Shown: positions 9,185-17,102, counted from the first letter of the stretch. The stretch: DNA of 64,000 bases from Bacteroidales bacterium (GCA_012744435.1 JAAYCA010000014.1:1-64000), one strand, 5' to 3'. A program made the numbers and translations. Notes: generated by a model not told the origin, from the sequence alone.

Positions 9185-9670
9185 ATGTGTGGACCCCAAA
9201 TAAAAATCAGCGAAGCCAATTACCTTAAGATCAAGGAAATCTGCGCTTCCTTCAACAACAACCCGGGAGAACTGATCAATGTCCTGCACAAGACGCAGGA
9301 GCACTTCGGCTATCTTCCCGAGGAAGTCCAGCAGGTCGTGGCAGACTGCCTCGGTATTCCCGTCGGAACGGTGTATGGCGTCGTCTCCTTCTACAGCTTC
9401 TTCACGATGAAGCCCAAAGGCAAGTACGCCATCTCCGTCTGTCTCGGCACCGCCTGCTACGTCAAGGGTGCCGAGAAGATCCTCGATGCGCTCAAGAGCG
9501 AGCTCAAGATCTCCGAAGGCGGCGTCACGGAGGACGGCAAGTTCTCCCTCGACGTCCTCCGCTGCGTGGGAGCATGCGGCCTGGCCCCGGTCATGACCAT
9601 CAATGGCAAGACCTACGGCCGGCTCGTCCCCGAGCAGATCAAGAAGATCCTTGCGGACTACGCTGACTAA
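9185..9670 (+). CDS. hydC: [FeFe] hydrogenase subunit HydC (NuoE-like)
   Basis: Small electron-transfer subunit of the hydrogenase. The 161-residue protein has the NuoE layout: a helical N-terminal part and a thioredoxin-like [2Fe-2S] domain whose ligands are Cys86, Cys91, Cys127 and Cys131 (CLGTAC and CVGACG). All four are intact, in contrast to the cysteine-free homologue at the start of the operon. It starts seven bases after hydA and is followed by a strong hairpin, which may mark the end of the highly expressed structural part of the operon. The order hydB-hydA-hydC is unusual compared with the hydC-hydB-hydA order I remember from other bifurcating hydrogenases. Confidence 0.93.
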   Translation: MCGPQIKISEANYLKIKEICASFNNNPGELINVLHKTQEHFGYLPEEVQQVVADCLGIPVGTVYGVVSFYSFFTMKPKGKYAISVCLGTACYVKGAEKILDALKSELKISEGGVTEDGKFSLDVLRCVGACGLAPVMTINGKTYGRLVPEQIKKILADYAD

Positions 9671-9691
9671 GACATCTTTGTGCACACTTTT

Positions 9692-9719
9692 CGGGCCGAC
9701 CCCTCCCGGGGCCGGCCCG
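9692..9719 (+). terminator. GC-rich hairpin between hydC and the signalling genes
   Basis: Bases 9692-9703 and 9708-9719 pair over 12 positions with a single A-C mismatch around a TCCC loop. No T run follows, so it is a poor intrinsic terminator; it may instead stabilise the hydABC message or reduce read-through to the genes behind it. Confidence 0.45.
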
Positions 9720-9740
9720 TGAAATACAATAACAGCAAAA

Positions 9741-10085
9741 ATGACGATCAAGGATATCGCAAAACTCGTCGACGGCGAACTCGTCGGTGCCCCTGCCGAT
9801 GACAGCTATGACGTAAAAAAAGCCTTCGCCTCCGACCTCATGAGCGATGTGCTCCGTTTCTCGATGGAAGAGACGGTGCTGATCACCGGACTGTGCAACA
9901 ACCAGACGATGCGTACGTCGGAAATGTCCGACCTGCGCGTGGTGCTGATCGGACGCGACAAGCAGCCCGACGAAGACATGCTCGAACTCGCCGAAGACCT
10001 CGACATTACCCTCATCAAATCAAAATTCAGCGTTTTCAAGATCAGCGGCATCCTCTACGAAGCCGGCATCAAGCCCCTTTATTGA
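9741..10085 (+). CDS. DRTGG domain protein 1
   Basis: The 114-residue protein matches the DRTGG domain family (small alpha/beta domain found in some phosphotransacetylases, CBS proteins and alone near hydrogenases). Visible family features are ASDLMSDVLRFS near 30-41, VLITGLCNNQTMRTSEM, a short beta strand VVLIGR and TLIKSKFSVFKISGILYEAG at the C-terminus. No catalytic residue can be named. A second copy lies at 11869-12198. It is the first of six short, tightly packed genes behind hydABC; the nearest neighbours are an ATPase and an iron-sulfur sensor-like protein, so a regulatory ligand-binding role is likely but inferred. Confidence 0.8.
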   Translation: MTIKDIAKLVDGELVGAPADDSYDVKKAFASDLMSDVLRFSMEETVLITGLCNNQTMRTSEMSDLRVVLIGRDKQPDEDMLELAEDLDITLIKSKFSVFKISGILYEAGIKPLY

Positions 10086-10087
10086 TC

Positions 10088-10501
10088 ATGCATTACTCGT
10101 TTGACATCGAACGCGGCAACTTCGCCGATGCCGGCCAGGCCTCCAGCAGCGTCAAGCGCCTCCTCAAGCAGCTTGGCGTGGCCCCGCCCAACATCAAGCG
10201 GACCGTTGTGGCGCTCTTCGAAGCCGAAATCAACGCCATCGCGCACGCCTACGGCGGCAAGATCGACGTCGATATCGACGACGGGAAGATCGTGATGGTG
10301 GTCGCCGACCAGGGGCCGGGCATCCCCAACCTCGACCTCGCCATGCAGGAGGGATGGTCCACCGCCAGCCCGCAGGTCCGCGAGATGGGGTACGGCGCGG
10401 GGATGGGCCTGCCCAATATCCGGAAGAATACCGACGAACTCAAAATCGACACGGAAGTGGGCGTCGGGACAACAGTAACCATGACCGTTTATTTCGCCTG
10501 A
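10088..10501 (+). CDS. RsbW-like ATP-binding protein (GHKL fold)
   Basis: The 137-residue protein is a stand-alone HATPase domain of the anti-sigma-factor/serine kinase type. The N box is FEAEINAIAHAYGG near residues 42-55, the G1 box DQGPGIPN near 75-82, the G2 region GYGAGMGLPNIRKNTD near 101-116 and GVGTTVTM closes the domain. No phospho-acceptor or sensor domain is attached. It starts two bases after the DRTGG gene and ends four bases before the iron-sulfur protein gene. The start is the ATG at 10088; the open frame further upstream lies inside the preceding gene. By analogy to RsbW/SpoIIAB it could phosphorylate a partner protein; the partner is not evident in this window. Confidence 0.85.
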   Translation: MHYSFDIERGNFADAGQASSSVKRLLKQLGVAPPNIKRTVVALFEAEINAIAHAYGGKIDVDIDDGKIVMVVADQGPGIPNLDLAMQEGWSTASPQVREMGYGAGMGLPNIRKNTDELKIDTEVGVGTTVTMTVYFA

Positions 10502-10505
10502 CGAT

Positions 10506-11867
10506 ATGGCCGAACAAGCGTCTTTTTTCAAACATTCCCTCAAAGTCAACCCCGACCGATGTCAGGGCTGCACCACCTGCATGCGGTCCTGCCCCACCGG
10601 AGCCATCCGCATCCGTGGCGGGAAGGCGGTCGTCAACGACAACAAATGCGTGGATTGCGGGCAGTGCATGAAAATCTGCCCGCACAAGGCGATCTACATC
10701 CAGCAGGACGACTTCGCGCTGACAAAGGACTACGAATACCGGGTCTGTCTCGTGCCCGCCACCTTCATCGGCCAGTTCGACGCGAAATACAGGACCAAGG
10801 AGATCTACGCCTGCCTCAAGAAACTGGGCTTCACCCATATCTATGAGGTGGAGCACGAGGTGGGGTACATGATCGACCTCTACAACCAGTACATGGAGGA
10901 GCACCCCGAGGTCCGCACGTTCATCTCCCCGTACTGCCCCGCCGTCGTCCGTCTTATCCAGGTCCGCTTCCCTTCGCTGGTGGACAATATCATCCACGTA
11001 CGGGCTCCGTTCGAGCTTGCGGCCCGCGTCATCATCCGGCGCCTGATGGACGAAGGTGCTCCTCGCGAAAAGATCGGCGTCTTCTATATCACCCCCTGCG
11101 CCGCCAAGATCGCCGCGGTCAAGTATCCTGTCAGCCGCAAGGAGACCTGCATCGCCGGCGTCCTCAACATGGACTTCCTCTACAACAAAGTGCAGCTGAT
11201 GCTCCACGATTCGGACAAGGATGCCCAGCCCGTCAATCACGCCCTCACCTCAAGCGACGTGCTGTGGCCCCTCGCCGGCGGCGAAGCCTGTCATTTCAAA
11301 GGCTCGCAGTATGCGGTGGACGGCTTGCAGAACGTCCTGAACTTCCTGGAGAAACTGGAAGACGAAGCGGTCGACGCCGAGGGTCTGGTAGAGATGCGCA
11401 TCTGCGACCAGGGCTGCGTCGGCGGCGTCCTGGCCACCAACAACCGCTTCGTCGCCCGCAAGCGGCTGGAGCACCGGGCCAAGGTCTTCGACAGCCAGAA
11501 CCGCACCAAGACCCGCTACAGACGCTACGACGATCCCGAGTTCTGCAAATGGATCAAGGACCAGATGGAGATTCCCGAGATCAAGCCCCGCTCCATCTAC
11601 AAGCTGGACGACAACTTCGCGGAGGCCTACAAGATGGCCGAACGCATGAAGAAGATCGAAAAGGCGCTGCCGGGTGTGAACTGCTCGGCTTGCGGCGCGC
11701 CTTCCTGCGCCGCCCTCGCCGAGGATATCGTCCGCGGAATCGCCAAGATGGACACCTGCATCTTCATCAACCGGCGTTCACAGGCCTCCGAAGACGCCAT
11801 CCGAAGCATCTGGGGAGACCGCGTAAGGACCAAGGAAAACAACAACGACGACATTAACAAACCATAA
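10506..11867 (+). CDS. H-cluster-domain iron-sulfur protein, putative sensory [FeFe] hydrogenase
   Basis: The 453-residue protein has two N-terminal [4Fe-4S] motifs (Cys19/22/25/29 and Cys48/51/54/58), a reduced hydrogenase H-domain and a C-terminal four-cysteine cluster domain (Cys393, 396, 401, 418; CSACGAPSC) like that of RnfB. In the H-domain, L1 is SPYCPAV (Cys144), L2 TPCAAK (Cys198) and L3 MRICDQGCVGG (Cys300, Cys304). The four residues that bind the H-cluster are kept, but the cysteine that carries protons in HydA (first Cys of TSCCP) is Tyr143. This pattern is that of sensory or uncharacterised [FeFe] hydrogenases rather than of turnover enzymes. It sits among DRTGG, ATPase and PHP genes, so H2 or redox sensing is the natural guess. 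Confidence 0.85.
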   Translation: MAEQASFFKHSLKVNPDRCQGCTTCMRSCPTGAIRIRGGKAVVNDNKCVDCGQCMKICPHKAIYIQQDDFALTKDYEYRVCLVPATFIGQFDAKYRTKEIYACLKKLGFTHIYEVEHEVGYMIDLYNQYMEEHPEVRTFISPYCPAVVRLIQVRFPSLVDNIIHVRAPFELAARVIIRRLMDEGAPREKIGVFYITPCAAKIAAVKYPVSRKETCIAGVLNMDFLYNKVQLMLHDSDKDAQPVNHALTSSDVLWPLAGGEACHFKGSQYAVDGLQNVLNFLEKLEDEAVDAEGLVEMRICDQGCVGGVLATNNRFVARKRLEHRAKVFDSQNRTKTRYRRYDDPEFCKWIKDQMEIPEIKPRSIYKLDDNFAEAYKMAERMKKIEKALPGVNCSACGAPSCAALAEDIVRGIAKMDTCIFINRRSQASEDAIRSIWGDRVRTKENNNDDINKP

Positions 11868-11868
11868 C

Positions 11869-12198
11869 ATGACAGTCAAGGATATCATCGAAAAACTCGA
11901 TCTGCAATGCCTCAACGAGGCCAATCTCGATGCGGAGGTCACCGGGGCGTACGCTTCCGACCTGCTCAGCGATGTCATGGGCAACGCCCGCAGCGGCCAG
12001 GTATGGATCACCCTGCAGACCCACAAGAACGTCACGGCCATCGCTTCCCTGCGGGATCTCCCCGCGGTGATCATCGTCCGCGGCGGCGTGCCGGACGACG
12101 ACATGCTGGAGCATGCCCGGGACGAAGACGTCTGCATCCTCGTCAGCCAGGATGCCACCTTCCAGGTCTGCGGAAAGCTCTACGAGATCCTCAAGTAA
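11869..12198 (+). CDS. DRTGG domain protein 2
   Basis: The 109-residue protein is a second stand-alone DRTGG domain. It shares with the first copy the opening MTxKDI, the segment ASDLLSDVMGNA near 29-40, VIIVRG and the C-terminal QVCGKLYEIL, but overall identity is modest, so the duplication is old or the two came in together as a module. It starts one base after the stop of the iron-sulfur protein and ends six bases before the PHP gene, which implies co-translation. Function unknown; a partner or regulator of its neighbours is the best guess. Confidence 0.8.
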   Translation: MTVKDIIEKLDLQCLNEANLDAEVTGAYASDLLSDVMGNARSGQVWITLQTHKNVTAIASLRDLPAVIIVRGGVPDDDMLEHARDEDVCILVSQDATFQVCGKLYEILK

Positions 12199-12204
12199 CT
12201 TCTG

Positions 12205-12939
12205 ATGAAGTTTCATGCCGACATGCACATCCACTCGGTGCTCTCCCCCTGCGGGGACATCGACATGAGCCCCTCCGCCATCGTTACGACAGCAAAGGAG
12301 CGCGGGATGGACATTATCGGCCTCACCGACCACAATTCCACCCTCAACGCCGACGTCACGCGGCGGCTGGGAGAGAAGGTCGGCCTGCACGTGCTGATGG
12401 GAGCGGAAGTGACCACCAAGGAAGAGGTGCACTGCCTCAGTTTCATGCCCACGGTGGAGAAACTGGCCGAATTCCAGGCCTTCCTGGACTCCCGCGTGAT
12501 CTATTTCGAAAACGACGTGGACAAGTTCGGTTACCAGCTGGTGGTCGATGAGGAGGAGAATGTGCTGGACGAAGTGCCGCACCTGCTGATCAACGCCCTG
12601 GACCTCCCCATGCTGGAACTCCAGCAGAAAGTCTATGAGATGGGCGGCATCTTCATCCCGGCCCACATAGACCGAAGCACCTTCAGCCTCAGCTCCCAGC
12701 TGGGTTTCGTGCCGGACAAGCTCAAATTCCACGCGATGGAGCTCAGCAGCAACTGCCGGCGGAACAACTACAAGTTCCTGTCGGACTGCCCCTGGTTCAG
12801 CGACTTCAATTTCATCCAGAGCAGCGATGCGCACTACGTGGAAGACATTGCCAAGATCCACAGCGTGTTGGAAATGCCTTTCTTCAGTTTCGACAATTTC
12901 AAAGACGCCCTCCGGCCGGGAGAGCAGGTCATCCTCTAG
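12205..12939 (+). CDS. PHP domain phosphoesterase
   Basis: The 244-residue protein is a PHP-fold metal-dependent phosphoesterase. Metal-binding motifs are visible in order: DMHIHS (His8, His10), LTDHNST near 47-53, a central glutamate in GAEVT, IPAHIDRS near 152-159 and SSDAHY near 208-213. The family removes phosphate from small molecules such as histidinol phosphate or nucleotides, or acts as a polymerase proofreading domain; the substrate here is unknown. Its place between a DRTGG gene and a second ATPase suggests that it breaks down a nucleotide or a phosphoryl group within a signalling pathway tied to the hydrogenase. Similar PHP genes occur near [FeFe] hydrogenases in Clostridia, as I recall. 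Confidence 0.85.
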   Translation: MKFHADMHIHSVLSPCGDIDMSPSAIVTTAKERGMDIIGLTDHNSTLNADVTRRLGEKVGLHVLMGAEVTTKEEVHCLSFMPTVEKLAEFQAFLDSRVIYFENDVDKFGYQLVVDEEENVLDEVPHLLINALDLPMLELQQKVYEMGGIFIPAHIDRSTFSLSSQLGFVPDKLKFHAMELSSNCRRNNYKFLSDCPWFSDFNFIQSSDAHYVEDIAKIHSVLEMPFFSFDNFKDALRPGEQVIL

Positions 12940-12940
12940 C

Positions 12941-13474
12941 ATGAAAAGTCTCGACCTCCATATCATCGACATCACCCACAACTCCATCCGGGCGGGCGCT
13001 ACGCAGATCACCGTTGAAATGGAGGACAGCGCCGCGCGCGACCTCCTTTCCATCAAGATCGTCGACAACGGCTGCGGCATGCCGGAGGAGATGATCGAAG
13101 CCATCAACGACCGCTTCTACTCCTGCCGGAAGGAGCGCAAGATCGGCATGGGCATCGCGCTGCTGAAGTTCCATTCCCAGATGTGCAACGGCCGCTTCTA
13201 CCTCAAATCGAAAGTGGGGGAAGGGACGGAGATCTACGCCTCCTACCAGCGCTCGCACATCGACCTGCAGCCCCGGGGCGACCTGTCCGGCTGCTTTGCG
13301 AATTTCATCTGCCAGTACCAGGACATCAATTTCATCATCCGCTACATCACGGACGAAGGGACCTTCGAACTGAGCACCGCCGATGTCAAGGAAGTCTTCG
13401 AAGGGATGAACCTCAACGACTACGGGATCATCCAGAGCCTGACGGAGCTCATCCGCGAGAATATCAACGCCTAG
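12941..13474 (+). CDS. GHKL ATP-binding protein 2
   Basis: The 177-residue protein opens directly with a histidine-kinase-type ATPase domain: N box HIIDITHNSIRAGA near 7-20, G1 box IVDNGCGMPEEM near 41-52 and G2 region KIGMGIALLKFHSQ near 65-78, then SKVGEGTEIYASY. The C-terminal 80 residues match nothing I recognise and replace the sensor or acceptor parts of a true kinase. The ATG at 12941 comes one base after the PHP stop; the frame further upstream lies inside the PHP gene. It is the last gene of the hydrogenase operon, and its TAG stop shares a CTAG with the stop of hydF on the other strand. Confidence 0.85.
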   Translation: MKSLDLHIIDITHNSIRAGATQITVEMEDSAARDLLSIKIVDNGCGMPEEMIEAINDRFYSCRKERKIGMGIALLKFHSQMCNGRFYLKSKVGEGTEIYASYQRSHIDLQPRGDLSGCFANFICQYQDINFIIRYITDEGTFELSTADVKEVFEGMNLNDYGIIQSLTELIRENINA

Positions 13475-14601
13475 ACAGGGATGGCAATCCGCCCCAGGAT
13501 GCCGTTCAAAGCCGCCAGGGCAATACCGTAATTGGTGATGGGCACTCCCGCAAGGAGTGCCTTTCTGATGCGGGAACGCACCAGGCGGGCGTTGGCGACG
13601 CAGGCGCCGCAATGGATGATCAGGCTGTACGGCGACAGGTCTTCCGGGAAGTCGTTCCCGGCGGAGACGTCGACCGTCAGCTCCCCGACCCTTTTCCGCA
13701 GCAGGGCCGGGATCTTCACCCGGCCGATATCCTCCGTGTCCGGGACGTGGGTACAGGCCTCCGCAATCAGCACACGGCTTCCGGGCTTGAGCGTATCGAT
13801 GGCGCCGGCCCCGGCCACGAACGTCCGGATATCCCCTTTGGCGGCAGCCAGCAGCACGGAGAAAGAAGTGAGGGGGCAGTCCTTCGGAAGACTCCGGTCC
13901 ACCAGGCCGAACACCTGCGAATCCGTGATGACCAGGTCGGGCAGGCCGGAAAGGCTGTCCAGCGCGGCCTGCAGGGATTCCGGCGTGCAGCTGTGCGGCA
14001 CGCAGCCCCGGTCCAGCAACTCGCGCAACACCTGGACCTGCGGCAGGATGAGGCGGCCCTTCGGCGCCTCCGAGTCCTGCGGCATCACCAGCAGCACGCT
14101 GCTGCCCGCGTGGACGAGGTTTCCGGTGAGGAATTTCTCCTCCTCCCGCGGGGCCGCCGCAACGAGGCGCCGCAGCAGCGAATCGACGCTTTCCCCCCGG
14201 GTATAGCGGACCACCGGAATCCCCGCCGCCTCCAGATTCCGGATCAAGGCCGGAATGATGCTGACGGATCGCTCGGAGCGTGGCGGCGCAGGGGGTTCGG
14301 GGGGAACGCCCCCCGATGAATCCCCGGCATTTTCGATGACGACGGCAACGTCCGTCTCATCGAAAATCGCCCGGGTCAGCCGCTCCCGTTCCACACCGAG
14401 CGTGCTCCCGTCTCCCAGGCCGGCCGTGTCGATCAGCACGCAGGGCCCCAGTTCGGGTAGCTCGATGATCTTCCGGACCGGATCCGTGGTGGTCCCGGGG
14501 ATGGGGCTTACCAAAGAGACCTGCTGCCCGGCCAGGGCATTGACCAGGGTCGATTTCCCGCTGTTGGTGGGGCCGAAAAATGCGATGTGGAGGCGTTCCA
14601 T
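13471..14601 (-). CDS. hydF: [FeFe] hydrogenase maturation GTPase HydF
   Basis: Scaffold that assembles the two-iron subcluster and hands it to HydA. Of its 376 residues the first 90 form a GTPase domain with P loop GPTNSGKST (10-18), TTTD switch and DTAGLGD (58-64). The C-terminal part keeps the cluster motif: Cys283 in EACTH and HCGAC with Cys331 and Cys334. Two oddities: where the guanine-specificity motif NKxD is expected the protein reads VVRYTRGES (near 130-138), and a Pro-rich insert follows residue 97 (GGVPPEPPAPP). The domain may bind nucleotide weakly or differently. It lies three bases after hydG and is the last gene of the hydE-hydG-hydF operon. Confidence 0.93.
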   Translation of the reverse strand: MERLHIAFFGPTNSGKSTLVNALAGQQVSLVSPIPGTTTDPVRKIIELPELGPCVLIDTAGLGDGSTLGVERERLTRAIFDETDVAVVIENAGDSSGGVPPEPPAPPRSERSVSIIPALIRNLEAAGIPVVRYTRGESVDSLLRRLVAAAPREEEKFLTGNLVHAGSSVLLVMPQDSEAPKGRLILPQVQVLRELLDRGCVPHSCTPESLQAALDSLSGLPDLVITDSQVFGLVDRSLPKDCPLTSFSVLLAAAKGDIRTFVAGAGAIDTLKPGSRVLIAEACTHVPDTEDIGRVKIPALLRKRVGELTVDVSAGNDFPEDLSPYSLIIHCGACVANARLVRSRIRKALLAGVPITNYGIALAALNGILGRIAIPV

Positions 14602-14604
14602 GGC

Positions 14605-16020
14605 TTAGAAGCGGAAATCGTGTCCTCCTGCCTCGATGGCTTTCAGATGCTCGCGGGTGATCTCGCGGGTGCGCTCCAGCGGGATGTCGGACAGGCTCCG
14701 CTCGATGAGCGCTTCGCCGAGGGCCCGCGTCTCAGGAGAGGCATAGTCCACCAGGTACTCCTTCAGCGTCATCAGGGCGTTGGGCGTGCAGCAGAGGCTG
14801 ATCTTGCCGCTCTTGCACAGGCTCATGAAACGGTCGCCGGTGCGGCCTTCGCGGTAGCAGGCCGTGCAGAAACTGGGGATGTGGTCCTGTTCCAGCAGCC
14901 AGCGGACGACCTCGTCCAGCGAGCGGGTGTCGGACACGTCGAACTGGGAGGTCTCGTCGTGCCGCTCCGGCGTCGTGTAACCGCCCACGCTGGTGCGCGA
15001 TCCGCCGCTGATCTGGGAGATGCCGCAGTCCAGCAGGACTTTGCGCATCCGGGCGGACTCGCGGGTGGAGATGATCATGCCGGTATAGGGGACGGCGACC
15101 CGCAGGACGGCCACGATCTTGTGGAAGATCGAATCCGGCAGCGCATCCGGGAAATTGTCCAGCGAGATATCGTCCGCCGGGCAGATGCGCGGCATGCTGA
15201 TGGTGTGCGGGCCCACGCCGAAACGGGCTTCGAGGTGCTCGGCATGCATCAGCAGGCCGACCAGCTCATAGCGGTAGCCGCTGAGGCCGAACAGCACGCC
15301 GACGCCCACGTCGTCGCAGCCGCCTTCCTGGGCGCGGTCCATGGCTTCGGTGTGCCAGTCGTAGTCGCTCTTGGGACCGGTGGGATGCAGCTTCTTGTAA
15401 TTCTCTTTGTTGTAGGTCTCCTGGAAAAGGATATAGGTGCCGATGCCCGCCTCCTTGAGTTTCCGGTAGGACTCGACGTCCGTCGCCGCGATGTTCACGT
15501 TGACCCGGCGGATGGAATTGCCGCCTTCATTGATCGAGTAGATGGTCTTGATGGAATCGAGGATGTATTCCAGGGGATTGTGGACCGGATCTTCTCCCGC
15601 TTCCAGCGCCAGGCGCTTGTGGCCGGTGCGGATCAGCGCACGCGTCTCCGCCTCGATCTCCGCCTGGGAGAGTTTCTTGCGCGGAATGCTGCGGTTCTTG
15701 GCGTGGTACGGGCAGTACACGCAGCCGTTGATGCAGTAATTCGACAGGTATAACGGAGCGAACAGCACGATGCGGTTGCCATAGAACTTGTGCTTGATCT
15801 CTTTGGCCAGGGCATAGATTTTTTCTTCGAGAACGGGGTCGTCGCAGTCCAGGAGGATGGCCGCCTCCCGGTGGGTCAGGCCCTTGCAGAGGGCCGCTTT
15901 GGCGAGGATTTCCTCGACACGTGCGGGGTTTTTGCTTTGAACTTCCGCTTCGGCGAGCGATTCCAGGATTTCTTCGTGGTTGATGAATTCGTCGGCGTGG
16001 ATGGATGAAGGATTGTACAT
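14605..16020 (-). CDS. hydG: [FeFe] hydrogenase maturase HydG (tyrosine lyase)
   Basis: Radical SAM enzyme that splits tyrosine to p-cresol, CO and cyanide and builds an Fe(CO)2CN synthon for the H-cluster. The 471-residue protein has the radical SAM cluster motif CINGCVYC (Cys96, Cys100, Cys103) and the C-terminal CX2CX22C motif for the auxiliary cluster (Cys385, Cys388, Cys411), which separates HydG from the thiamine enzyme ThiH. The HydG-typical segment ALEAGEDP is present near 195-205. It starts four bases before the hydE stop region ends and is directly followed by hydF, so the three maturases form one operon. Confidence 0.95.
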   Translation of the reverse strand: MYNPSSIHADEFINHEEILESLAEAEVQSKNPARVEEILAKAALCKGLTHREAAILLDCDDPVLEEKIYALAKEIKHKFYGNRIVLFAPLYLSNYCINGCVYCPYHAKNRSIPRKKLSQAEIEAETRALIRTGHKRLALEAGEDPVHNPLEYILDSIKTIYSINEGGNSIRRVNVNIAATDVESYRKLKEAGIGTYILFQETYNKENYKKLHPTGPKSDYDWHTEAMDRAQEGGCDDVGVGVLFGLSGYRYELVGLLMHAEHLEARFGVGPHTISMPRICPADDISLDNFPDALPDSIFHKIVAVLRVAVPYTGMIISTRESARMRKVLLDCGISQISGGSRTSVGGYTTPERHDETSQFDVSDTRSLDEVVRWLLEQDHIPSFCTACYREGRTGDRFMSLCKSGKISLCCTPNALMTLKEYLVDYASPETRALGEALIERSLSDIPLERTREITREHLKAIEAGGHDFRF

Positions 16021-16024
16021 GACA

Positions 16025-17056
16025 TCAATTTTTTATGCAGTCTCCCCTTCCGGGGTCTATGGTATATCCAGCAGCGGCGAGTTCCCCGATCATGTCTGTC
16101 AGGGATTCAGCACCGTCCGTTGTGGGTTTTCCGTTATACAGGGAATAGGCTTCCCGTTGGATCGGCGGAGTGAAATTGGGCATGATCACGTTGGCCCCCG
16201 CGAGAATGCCGGCCAGTTTGCCGCCGGGATGCAGCGCGGACAGAGCCGTGGTGGACGGGATCATGGCATCGGGATGCATCAGCCTGAGGATCGAATAGAG
16301 CCGCAGGGTCGTCTCGGCGCTCCCGGCAGGGAAATGTCCGAAAGGCGTGTCCCGGTGCGGGATGAAAGGCCCCAGGCCGATCATGTCCGGAGAGAAGCGC
16401 TCCAGATAGCGGATGTCGGCGATCAGGTCTTCCGTACGCTGGTCCGGGGCGCCCACCATGACGCCGGATCCCACCTGGAAGCCCAGCCGTCGGAGCTCGT
16501 CCAGACAGGCCAGGCGGTGCGCAAGGGTCATTCCCGCCGGATGCAGGCTGGCGTACAGGCGCGGGGATGCGCTCTCGTGGCGAAGCAGGTAGCGGTCCGC
16601 CCCGGCGCGACGCAGCCGGGCATACAGATCGAAAGGCAGCTCGCCCAGCGACAGCGTGATGGCCGCATCCGGCCACCGGGCACGCAACTGTTCGACCACG
16701 GGGACCAGCGCCTCCGCGCCGGAAGGATTCTCCCCACCCTGCAGGACGAAGGTGCGCAGACCATGCCGGTAGGCACGCTCGCAGGCGGACAGGATCTCCG
16801 CCGCGGACAAGGTATAGCGCTCGGCCTTGCGGTTCCCCCGCCGGATGCCGCAGTACAGACAGTCGTTGCGGCAGACACTGCTCCATTCCACCAGGGCGCG
16901 CAACCAGATACGCTTGCCGAAACGCGCGTCTGTCACCTCGCGGGCGGCCCGGTGCAGGCTGTCCGCCAGGGAAGTGTCTTCGCTTTCCAGGAGTGTGCGC
17001 AGGGCCTCGTCCGGGAGGGTCCGCCGGTGCATGAGTTCTTCTACCGTAGCATCCAT
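16025..17056 (-). CDS. hydE: [FeFe] hydrogenase maturase HydE
   Basis: Radical SAM enzyme that acts on the HydG product during assembly of the two-iron subcluster. The 343-residue protein has CRNDCLYCGIRRGN with cluster ligands Cys62, Cys66 and Cys69, then LQGGENPSGAE and a full TIM barrel ending in PNFTPP near 300, as in HydE and its relative PylB. The frame remains open upstream, but those residues overlap queF and look random; the ATG at 17056 follows a promoter in the 46-base gap after queF. First gene of hydE-hydG-hydF. The maturases are encoded next to, but opposite to, the hydrogenase genes. Confidence 0.94.
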   Translation of the reverse strand: MDATVEELMHRRTLPDEALRTLLESEDTSLADSLHRAAREVTDARFGKRIWLRALVEWSSVCRNDCLYCGIRRGNRKAERYTLSAAEILSACERAYRHGLRTFVLQGGENPSGAEALVPVVEQLRARWPDAAITLSLGELPFDLYARLRRAGADRYLLRHESASPRLYASLHPAGMTLAHRLACLDELRRLGFQVGSGVMVGAPDQRTEDLIADIRYLERFSPDMIGLGPFIPHRDTPFGHFPAGSAETTLRLYSILRLMHPDAMIPSTTALSALHPGGKLAGILAGANVIMPNFTPPIQREAYSLYNGKPTTDGAESLTDMIGELAAAGYTIDPGRGDCIKN

Positions 17057-17068
17057 TTCCAAGAAGGC

Positions 17069-17098
17069 GAAAGTTAATGATTTTTCCGAAAAATCAAA
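17069..17098 (-). promoter_or_regulatory. promoter of hydE-hydG-hydF
   Basis: On the minus strand TTTG (17095-17098) and TAACTTTC (17069-17076, one mismatch to TAnnTTTG) are 18 bases apart. The pair fits the short gap between the queF stop and the hydE ATG and allows the maturases to be transcribed apart from queF. Confidence 0.5.
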
Positions 17099-17102
17099 AA
17101 AT

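Noticed and set aside
7396..9219. 607-codon minus-strand frame opposite hydA
   Set aside because: Antisense shadow of a gene with all H-cluster motifs.
14605..16020. HydG as thiamine synthesis enzyme ThiH
   Set aside because: The C-terminal CX2CX22C motif and the position between hydE and hydF fit HydG only.
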